Shown here: in pieces, positions 58,172-64,000 of the stretch | Layout of the letters: the number at the start of each line of letters is the position of its first letter | Numbering within the stretch: position 1 is the stretch's first letter | From: LMUY01 sp964244585 | Lineage (GTDB): Bacteria; Pseudomonadota; Alphaproteobacteria; Acetobacterales; Acetobacteraceae | NCBI GenBank assembly: GCA_964244585.1 | Contig: CAXTJM010000007.1 | Location: 1 to 64,000, forward strand | Direction of reading: 5' to 3' | Length of the DNA stretch: 64,000 bases | Position numbers and translations under genes: made by a program | Notes under the pieces: generated by a model | What the model saw: the letters and a program-made list of their open reading frames with translations, nothing else | What the model was told of the DNA's origin: nothing | Databases searched by the model: none

Positions 58172-58465
58172 TCAACCAAGGCGGAACCGTGCCGACAAGA
58201 CCGGGTCCGTCTGCACGGCCTTCCGCAAACCCGCATCCTCGGTCGTCACCACCACCCGGGTGAACCATGGTATGGTGCCGCGGACACGGTCCAGGAACAG
58301 CCTGTCCAATCCGGCCGCATCCGGGGAGCGGGCGACGCAACAGGCGCAGCCCGCCGGATGGGCCGTTTCACCCGTGGGTCGCAGAACCGCATCGCGTTCA
58401 CCTGCCGTGACGCCGAACACGACCGGGATGCGGGCATCAACGAACAGGACCATGCAGCTAGACAT
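58172..58465 (-). CDS. Conserved hypothetical protein with an HxxGCxCC motif
   Basis: This 97-residue protein (or 93 from M5 at 58453) reads VDARIPVVFGVTAGERDAVL, then HPAGCACCVARS and DRLFLDRVRGTIPWFTRVVV. The His/three-Cys cluster looks fit to bind a metal. I do not recognise the family. It is divergent from the ArsR-methyltransferase gene and starts at or next to that gene's palindromic operator, so both may be regulated together. Confidence 0.6.
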   Translation of the reverse strand: MSSCMVLFVDARIPVVFGVTAGERDAVLRPTGETAHPAGCACCVARSPDAAGLDRLFLDRVRGTIPWFTRVVVTTEDAGLRKAVQTDPVLSARFRLG

Positions 58466-58482
58466 AAGGATATCTTTATGTC
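58461..58482. promoter_or_regulatory. GATATC-centred palindrome, SahR-like operator
   Basis: A 22-bp palindrome with one mismatched pair runs from GACATAA to TTATGTC around GATATC (58469-58474). It starts 12 bases before the ArsR-methyltransferase gene and lies on the start of the divergent hypothetical gene. On the minus strand TTGATG and TATGTC, 17 bases apart, could be a promoter across it. ArsR-type SahR regulators of methionine genes bind motifs of this kind. Confidence 0.6.
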
Positions 58483-58493
58483 ACATCAACCCT

Positions 58494-59450
58494 ATGGACG
58501 CTCTCCTGCTCGCTCTCCGCGCTTGCGCCGAACCCACCCGCCTGCGCCTGTTGGCCCTTGCAGCCCGGGGAGCGTTCTGCGTGATGGAGTTCACCGAGAT
58601 ACTCGGCCAATCGCAACCCCGGCTCTCCCGCCATCTTCGCCTCCTGGTCGAAGCCGGCGTGATGGAGCGCGTGCGCGAGGGCGCCAATGTATGGTTTGCC
58701 TTGCCGCCCAATCCGGGCCTTACCCGGGATTTGCTGGCGCGTCTGCCGGCCGACGACCCGGTGCTCGAGGCGGATCGGCGCCAGGCCGCCCGCGTGTTGG
58801 CCGAGCGCGCCCGCATCGCCTCGGAAAGCTTCCGCAAGCGGGGCGCCGATTGGGACGAGGCGCATGCCCTTGCCCTCCCTGTCGCGGCGATCGAACAGGC
58901 GGTCCTGGAGGCCGTGGGGGAACATGCAGGCCGGTTGCTGGACATCGGCACCGGCACTGGCCGGCTGTTGGAGCGACTGGCGTCCCGGGTGGAGCGGGGG
59001 CTGGGGATCGATGCCAGCCGGGCGATGCTGGCCCTCGCCCGGTCCCGCCTGTCGAAACCGGAGCTTGCCCATTGCGCGGTGCGCCAGGCGGACATGTATC
59101 GGCTGCCGCTGCCTGACGGCGGATTCGACACAGTGGTGCTGCAAATGGTGCTGCATTATGCCGAGGATCCGTCTGCGGCGCTTGCCGAGGCCGCGCGCGT
59201 GTTGCGCCCCGGCGGCCTCCTCCTCGTCGTGGACCTGGTGCGGCATGACCGCCCTGAACTGAAGGAGCGTCTGGCGCATCGCTGGCCGGGCTTCGACGAC
59301 ACCGCCCTGGCTACGCTGATGCAGGGTGCCGGTCTCGATCCCGGCACTCCCTGCACCGTGCCGGGTCCCCTGCCCGTGCGCCTTTGGCCCGCGACGCCGC
59401 AGCCGGCCGCTATACCCTCACACGTGCCGACCCGGAAGGAATTCGCATGA
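58494..59450 (+). CDS. ArsR-type regulator fused to a SAM-dependent methyltransferase
   Basis: This 318-residue protein has an N-terminal winged helix (about 1-90: ACAEPTRLRLLALAARGAFC, SQPRLSRHLRLLVEAGVMER). A class I methyltransferase domain (about 140-270) follows: LLDIGTGTGRLLERLA as the SAM-binding motif, GIDASRAMLALARSRL and PDGGFDTVVLQMVLHYAEDP. Such fusions sense S-adenosylhomocysteine or SAM and control methionine-cycle genes. It overlaps metH by four bases (ATGA), and a palindrome lies just upstream. Confidence 0.9.
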   Translation: MDALLLALRACAEPTRLRLLALAARGAFCVMEFTEILGQSQPRLSRHLRLLVEAGVMERVREGANVWFALPPNPGLTRDLLARLPADDPVLEADRRQAARVLAERARIASESFRKRGADWDEAHALALPVAAIEQAVLEAVGEHAGRLLDIGTGTGRLLERLASRVERGLGIDASRAMLALARSRLSKPELAHCAVRQADMYRLPLPDGGFDTVVLQMVLHYAEDPSAALAEAARVLRPGGLLLVVDLVRHDRPELKERLAHRWPGFDDTALATLMQGAGLDPGTPCTVPGPLPVRLWPATPQPAAIPSHVPTRKEFA

Positions 59451-62400
59451 CCCGTCCCCACCTGCTCGACGCCCTGCGCGACCGCGTGCTGCTGTGCGAC
59501 GGCGGCATGGGAAGCCGCGTGCAGGCGCTGACCCTGGACGTCGAGAAGGACTACTGGAACCGGGAGAACTGCACGGAGGTGCTGAACCTGTCCCGCCCGG
59601 AGATGGTGCGGGAGATCCACCGCGGCTACTTCGCCGCCGGCGCCGACTTGGTGGAAACTAACAGTTTCGGCGGCAGCCCGATCACCCTGGCCGAGTTCGA
59701 CCTGCAGGACCGCACGCACGAGATCAACAAGGTGGCGGGCGAGCTGGCGCGCGAGGCGGCCGACAGCTTCGGCGACGGGCGGCACCGTTGGGTCGTGGGC
59801 TCGGTGGGGCCGGGCACGAAGCTGCCGTCGCTCGGCAACATCGCCTATGACCCGCTGGAGGCGGCGCTGGCGCAGCAATGCGCCGGGCTGATCGACGGCG
59901 GCGTGGACGCGATCCTGATCGAGACCTGCCAGGACACGTTGCAGATCAAGGCCGCGGTGAACGGCGCCAAGCTCGCCCGCGCCGCCGCCGGCAGCGATAC
60001 GCCCATCTTCGTGCAGGTCACGGTGGAGACCACGGGCACCCTGCTGGTCGGCCCCGACATCGCCGCGGCCGCCACCGTCATCCACGCGCTGGACGTGCCG
60101 CTGATGGGGTTGAACTGCGCCACCGGTCCGCAGGAGATGAGCGAGCACGTGCGCTGGCTGGCCGCCAACTGGCCCGGCCTGCTCTCGGTGCAGCCCAATG
60201 CCGGGCTGCCGGAACTGGTGAACGGCGCCACCCACTACCCGCTCGGCGCGCCGGAGATGGCGAGCTGGGTGGAGCGCTTCGTCTTGGAGGATGGCCTCAA
60301 CCTGGTGGGCGGCTGCTGCGGCACCTCCATCGAGCACATCGCCGCATTGGACGGAATGCTGCGCCGCCACGGCGACCATCGCCCGGCGCCTGCCACGCGC
60401 AGCCACCACTGGGTGCCCTCCGTCGCCAGCCTGTACGGCCAGACGCCGCTGCGGCAGGAGAACAGCTACTTCTCCATCGGCGAGCGCTGCAACGCGAACG
60501 GCTCGAAGAAGTGGCGCGAGTTGCAGGAGAAGGGCGATTGGGACGGCTGCGTCTCCGTCGGCCGCGAGCAGGTGGGCGAGGGTTCCAACAGCCTGGACGT
60601 CTGCACCGCTTTCGTCGGGCGCGACGAGGTGTCGGAGATGAACGAGGTGATCACCCGCTTCACCTCCAGCGTGAACGCGCCGCTGGTGATCGACAGCACC
60701 GAGACCAACGTGATCGAGGCGGCGCTGAAGCTGCATGGCGGCAAGCCGATCATCAACTCGATCAACTTCGAGGATGGCGAGCAGGCGGCCACCGACCGCC
60801 TGGTGCTGGCCAAGAAGTTCGGCACCGCCGTCATCGCGCTGACCATCGACGAAAAGGGCATGGCCAAGCAGCCGGAGGAGAAGCTGGCGGTCGCCCGCCG
60901 CCTGGTGGAGTTCGCCTGCGACAGGCACGGCCTGCCGCAGAGCGACCTGATGATCGACCCGCTGACCTTCACCATCGCCACCGGCAACGAGGACGACCGC
61001 AAGCTGGGGCAATGGACGCTGGAGGGCATCGCCGCCATCAGCCGGGCCTATCCGGACATCCAGATCATCCTGGGCCTGTCCAACATCTCCTTCGGCCTGA
61101 ACGCCGCCGCCCGCGCGGTGCTGAACAGCGTGTTCCTGGACCATGCGGTGAAGGCCGGCATGACCGGGGCGATCGTCCACGTCTCGAAGATCCGGCCGCT
61201 GCACCTGATCGCGCCGGAGGAGGTGCAGGTCTGCGAGGACCTGATCTTCGACCGCCGCCGCGAGGGCTACGACCCGTTGCAGAAGCTGCTGGAGATCTTC
61301 GCCGACCGCAAGCTGGCCGACGCCACCAAGAAGGTGCGCGCCGACACGGTGCAGGGCCGGCTGAAGGACCGCATCGTCGATGGCGACCGCAAGGGCCTGG
61401 GCGACGAACTGGACGAGGCGCTGAAGACGCTGCCGCCGCTGACCATCATCAACGAAATCCTGCTCGACGGCATGAAGGTGGTGGGCGAGCTGTTCGGCGC
61501 GGGCAAGATGCAGCTGCCCTTCGTGCTGCAATCCGCCGAGACCATGAAGGCGGCCGTCGCGCACCTCGAACCCCACATGGAACGGGTGGATGGCCAGGAA
61601 AAAGGCACCATCGTGCTCGCCACCGTGAAGGGCGACGTGCATGACATCGGCAAGAACCTGGTCGACATCATCCTGACCAACAACGGCTACCGCGTGGTCA
61701 ACCTCGGCATCAAGGTGCCGCTGGCCGATATGGTCGCCGCCGCCAAGGAGCACCGGGCGCACGCGATCGGCATGTCCGGCCTGCTGGTGAAATCCACTGT
61801 CGTCATGCGCGAGAATTTGGAGGAGATGACCCGGCAAGGGCTCGATATCCCCGTGATGCTCGGCGGCGCGGCGCTGACGCGGAACTATGTCGAGGATGAT
61901 TGCGTGCGCGCCTATGCCGGCGGCCGGGTCGCCTATGCCCGCGACGCTTTCGATGGGTTGCACCTGATGGACCGGGTCACTGGCAACGGCTTCGACGACT
62001 ACCTCGCCGCGATCCAGGCCAAGCGGGTCGGCAAGGCCCGCAACACCAGCCGTACCCTGGGCCAGGCCGACAAGGCTGCGTTTCGCCCGGTCGATCTGGC
62101 CGTGGTGCGGGAGCGCCGGCAACGCCTGACCAAGGACGTGCCGCCGGTGCAGCCGCCCTTCTGGGGCGCGCGCGTGCTGGAAAGCACGCCCAAGGCCGTG
62201 CTGCCCTTCCTGAACGAGCGCAGCCTGTACCAATTCCAGTGGGGCTTCCGCAAGCAGGGCCGCACGCTGGACGACTTCCTGGGTTGGGCAAAGCAGGAGC
62301 TTCGCCCGATCATGAAGCGGATGTTCGCCCTATGCGAAAGCGAGGCGACCCTGCGGCCGCAAGCCGTCTACGGTTATTGGAAGGCTGCCGGGCAAGGCAA

Positions 62401-62932
62401 CGACCTCATCGTGTTCGACGAGGACGGGACGACCGAACGCGCCCGGTTCAGCCTGCCGCGGCAGCCGAAGGAGGACGGCGAGTGCATCGCCGATTTCTTC
62501 CGCGACGTGGACGACGCCGAGCGTGACGTTATCGGCCTCCAGGTGGTCACGGTCGGGCAGAAGGCTTCCGACACGGCCCGGCTGTGGTTCGAAGATAACC
62601 GCTACCAGGACTACCTCTATCTCCACGGGCTCTCGGTCGAGATGGCGGAGGCCATGGCGGAGTACACGCATAAGCGCATCCGTGCGGAATGCGGTTTCGC
62701 GGCGGAGGACGACCGGGACATGGAGAAGATGCTCGGCCAGTCCTATCGCGGCAGCCGCTACAGCTTCGGTTATCCCGCCTGCCCGAAATTGGAGGACCAG
62801 GCTGCTTTGCTCGCGCTGCTGGGTGGCGAGCGCATCGGCATCGAGATCAGCGACGAATGGCAGTTGCACCCCGAGCAGAGCACAAGCGCCATCGTCGTCC
62901 TGAACCCGCGGGCGAAATACTTCTCGGTCTAG
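59447..62932 (+). CDS. metH: Cobalamin-dependent methionine synthase
   Basis: This 1161-residue enzyme methylates homocysteine from 5-methyltetrahydrofolate. Domains in order: homocysteine domain (1-325) with zinc cysteines C224, C290 and C291 (GLNCATG, GGCCGTS); folate domain (about 345-610) with FSIGERCNANGSKKWREL; cobalamin domain (about 640-880) with GDVHDIGKN and cobalt ligand H732; and the SAM activation domain (about 905-1161), complete with RPAVYGYW-like QAVYGYWKAAG and YSFGYPACPKLEDQ. The ATG at 59447 overlaps the ArsR-fusion stop. It is full length and should be reactivated by SAM itself. Confidence 0.97.
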   Translation: MTRPHLLDALRDRVLLCDGGMGSRVQALTLDVEKDYWNRENCTEVLNLSRPEMVREIHRGYFAAGADLVETNSFGGSPITLAEFDLQDRTHEINKVAGELAREAADSFGDGRHRWVVGSVGPGTKLPSLGNIAYDPLEAALAQQCAGLIDGGVDAILIETCQDTLQIKAAVNGAKLARAAAGSDTPIFVQVTVETTGTLLVGPDIAAAATVIHALDVPLMGLNCATGPQEMSEHVRWLAANWPGLLSVQPNAGLPELVNGATHYPLGAPEMASWVERFVLEDGLNLVGGCCGTSIEHIAALDGMLRRHGDHRPAPATRSHHWVPSVASLYGQTPLRQENSYFSIGERCNANGSKKWRELQEKGDWDGCVSVGREQVGEGSNSLDVCTAFVGRDEVSEMNEVITRFTSSVNAPLVIDSTETNVIEAALKLHGGKPIINSINFEDGEQAATDRLVLAKKFGTAVIALTIDEKGMAKQPEEKLAVARRLVEFACDRHGLPQSDLMIDPLTFTIATGNEDDRKLGQWTLEGIAAISRAYPDIQIILGLSNISFGLNAAARAVLNSVFLDHAVKAGMTGAIVHVSKIRPLHLIAPEEVQVCEDLIFDRRREGYDPLQKLLEIFADRKLADATKKVRADTVQGRLKDRIVDGDRKGLGDELDEALKTLPPLTIINEILLDGMKVVGELFGAGKMQLPFVLQSAETMKAAVAHLEPHMERVDGQEKGTIVLATVKGDVHDIGKNLVDIILTNNGYRVVNLGIKVPLADMVAAAKEHRAHAIGMSGLLVKSTVVMRENLEEMTRQGLDIPVMLGGAALTRNYVEDDCVRAYAGGRVAYARDAFDGLHLMDRVTGNGFDDYLAAIQAKRVGKARNTSRTLGQADKAAFRPVDLAVVRERRQRLTKDVPPVQPPFWGARVLESTPKAVLPFLNERSLYQFQWGFRKQGRTLDDFLGWAKQELRPIMKRMFALCESEATLRPQAVYGYWKAAGQGNDLIVFDEDGTTERARFSLPRQPKEDGECIADFFRDVDDAERDVIGLQVVTVGQKASDTARLWFEDNRYQDYLYLHGLSVEMAEAMAEYTHKRIRAECGFAAEDDRDMEKMLGQSYRGSRYSFGYPACPKLEDQAALLALLGGERIGIEISDEWQLHPEQSTSAIVVLNPRAKYFSV

Positions 62933-62951
62933 CGGACGGTCGTTGACCCGC

Positions 62952-63149
62952 CTACCTTACTGGCGTGGTGGTGACCGAGCCCGCGCCCGGCGCGGCGGCG
63001 CCGGATCCGCCCGCGGTGCCAGCCGCGCCCGTCGCGTTGATGCCGCTATCGGTCCGCACGGCGTTCGAGAATGAACTCGGCGGCGCTGACGCGCATGCCG
63101 CTAGTCCGCAGGCCGTGACGGCGAATAGCAGAATTCGTGACAGTGACAT
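62952..63149 (-). CDS. Small putative lipoprotein
   Basis: This 65-residue protein starts after a good AGGAGG. MSLSRILLFAVTACGLAACAS holds a lipoprotein signal with lipobox LAAC, so cysteine 19 would be lipid-linked. The rest is Gly/Ala/Ser/Thr-rich and probably unstructured. No family is recognised. It is divergent from recR, with 150 bases between. Confidence 0.7.
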   Translation of the reverse strand: MSLSRILLFAVTACGLAACASAPPSSFSNAVRTDSGINATGAAGTAGGSGAAAPGAGSVTTTPVR

Positions 63150-63299
63150 GATGAACCCTCCTGGGGATTGTCATCGCTCAACTCGGAAGCGGGTGGATAG
63201 TTGCAACATCGCGACGGTCCGCACCGCGGCGGCATGGTGCGGGGCGGCGGCGAGCCTGCCGACCTGGCGCGGTGGCGATGGCGTCGCCATGTCACCAAG

Positions 63300-63893
63300 G
63301 TGAATTCCCCGGAGATCGACCGCCTGATCGGACTGCTCGGCAAGCTTCCCGGCTTCGGGCCGCGCAGCGCCCGGCGCGCCGTGTTGCGCCTGTTGCAGCA
63401 TCCGCAGACCCGTATGCTCCCGCTCGCCGCCGCCCTGAACGATGCGGCAGCGGCAGTCGGTCCTTGCAGCCAGTGCGGCAATCTGGACAGCCGCGATCCT
63501 TGCGCGATCTGCACCGATACGGGAAGGGACCGCAGCCTGGTCTGCGTGGTGGAGGGTGTCGGCGACCTTTGGGCCTTGGAACGTGCCTCGGTCCATCGCG
63601 GCTTGTACCATGTGCTGGGCGGCACCCTCTCGGCGCTGGGCGGGGTCGGGCCGGAAGACCTGAACATCCCTCCGTTGCTGGCCCGCGTGGCCGGGGGCGG
63701 GGTGTCGGAGGTGATCCTTGCCTTGGGCGCCACGGTCGAGGGCGCCAGCACGGCGCATTGGCTGGCGGAGCGGCTCCGCCCCACCGGGGTCGCGGTCTCG
63801 CGTGTCGGCCACGGCGTTCCGATCGGCGGCGCCCTGGACGTCCTGGATGACGGAACCCTCGGCGCCGCACTGAAAGGCCGTCGCCCGGCCTGA
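63300..63893 (+). CDS. recR: Recombination mediator protein RecR
   Basis: This 197-residue protein helps RecO load RecA at gaps. The start GTG at 63300 gives VNSPEIDRLIGLLGKLPGFG, the helix-hairpin-helix. The zinc finger is C56, C59, C68, C71 (CSQCG, CAIC). The Toprim domain begins VCVVEGVGDLWALERA and HRGLYHVLGG. The ribosome-binding site is weak. No dnaX or YbaB gene, its usual partners, is next to it. Its stop lies within a long palindrome. Confidence 0.95.
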   Translation: MNSPEIDRLIGLLGKLPGFGPRSARRAVLRLLQHPQTRMLPLAAALNDAAAAVGPCSQCGNLDSRDPCAICTDTGRDRSLVCVVEGVGDLWALERASVHRGLYHVLGGTLSALGGVGPEDLNIPPLLARVAGGGVSEVILALGATVEGASTAHWLAERLRPTGVAVSRVGHGVPIGGALDVLDDGTLGAALKGRRPA

Positions 63894-63915
63894 CCGGTCA
63901 GGCCGGGCGGTGGCC
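63876..63915. terminator. Palindromic bidirectional terminator shared by two convergent genes
   Basis: The sequence is a perfect palindrome for 28 bases (63882-63909) and continues to 40 bases with two G-U pairs. It is centred at 63895/63896. The recR stop (63891-63893) and the stop of the minus-strand gene (63898-63900) are mirror images in it, so both proteins end in R-P-A. It should form a strong hairpin in both transcripts. Confidence 0.7.
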
Positions 63916-64000
63916 GCTCACGTTTGCGCCCGCATGCCACGGCAGGCGCAGGAAGGATGGTAGCCCGGTCAGCATCAGGAGCCCGGTGGCGATGAAGACC
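63898..64000 (-). CDS. C-terminal end of an unidentified protein
   Basis: Thirty-three codons and a TGA are visible on the minus strand; the start lies beyond the window. The sequence VFIATGLLMLTGLPSFLRLP is hydrophobic and suggests the last membrane segment of a membrane protein, followed by a short polar tail. Nothing more can be said about its family. Confidence 0.5.
   Translation of the reverse strand, partial: VFIATGLLMLTGLPSFLRLPWHAGANVSGHRPA

Noticed and set aside
59156..62233. 1025-codon open frame opposite metH
   Set aside because: It covers metH entirely, which is unmistakable, and its product has no recognisable family.

Overview
This is a GC-rich window from an alphaproteobacterium, most probably of the Acetobacteraceae / Rhodospirillales type. 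The pointers are the RpoB and RpoC sequences, a complex I NDUFA12-type subunit, a DUF2155 protein next to an MlaD-type protein, a P. putida-like NicB with three haem sites, and small secreted GCG/CRPN proteins. The genus cannot be read from the sequence. Coding density is high and neighbouring genes often overlap by 1-4 bases (ATGA, GTGA, TGATG), so many operons look translationally coupled. I saw no rRNA, tRNA, CRISPR array, insertion sequence or phage gene.

Layout. (1) 1-11.4 kb, minus strand: rplK-rplA-rplJ-rplL-rpoB-rpoC, with rpoC cut by the left edge; four hairpins stand in a row between rpoB and rpoC. secE-nusG do not precede rplK. (2) 11.4-22 kb: sugar-acid type catabolism (ThDP enzyme, 2-hydroxyacid dehydrogenase, IlvD/Edd dehydratase, DHRS6-like dehydrogenase, then an HpcH/HpaI aldolase - UxaA dehydratase - acetyltransferase operon). 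A PLD-type cardiolipin synthase, an EEP hydrolase and a small secreted protein sit between the two parts. (3) 22-32 kb: a D-lactate/glycolate-type FAD oxidase, an EAL phosphodiesterase, MarC, ferredoxin-NADP reductase, glgC-glgA, two small Cys-motif secreted proteins and a hybrid histidine kinase. (4) 32.3-48.6 kb: a TetR/dehydrogenase pair with a NemR-like box, then a nicotinate-degradation locus and an ABC importer. (5) 48.6-54.3 kb, minus: cell-envelope genes (AGE epimerase, HldE-like protein, polysaccharide ABC permease, OtsB, DUF2155, MlaD, NDUFA12). (6) 54.4-64 kb: a shortened class II ribonucleotide-reductase homologue, RidA, a FemAB-like acetyltransferase, Uma2, an ArsR-methyltransferase fusion coupled to metH, a lipoprotein, recR and the end of an unidentified gene.

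How the nicotinate locus should work: NicA (2Fe-2S) and NicB (molybdopterin plus three c-haems) would hydroxylate nicotinate to 6-hydroxynicotinate and pass electrons to the respiratory chain. A 6-hydroxynicotinate reductase homologue (Hnr) would make 1,4,5,6-tetrahydro-6-oxonicotinate, and an enamidase (Ena) would open it to 2-formylglutarate. This joins a Pseudomonas-type aerobic first step to the reductive steps known from Eubacterium barkeri. A MarR regulator is encoded in the hnr operon. Four copies of a palindrome close to TTCGTATACGAA stand before ena, hnr, nicAB and the ABC importer, which suggests one regulon.

Other points worth attention: a NemR-like box inside a promoter spacer, a GATATC-centred palindrome before the ArsR-methyltransferase/metH operon that resembles S-adenosylhomocysteine regulation, an HldE whose nucleotidyltransferase half looks dead, and a ribonucleotide-reductase relative without its catalytic core.
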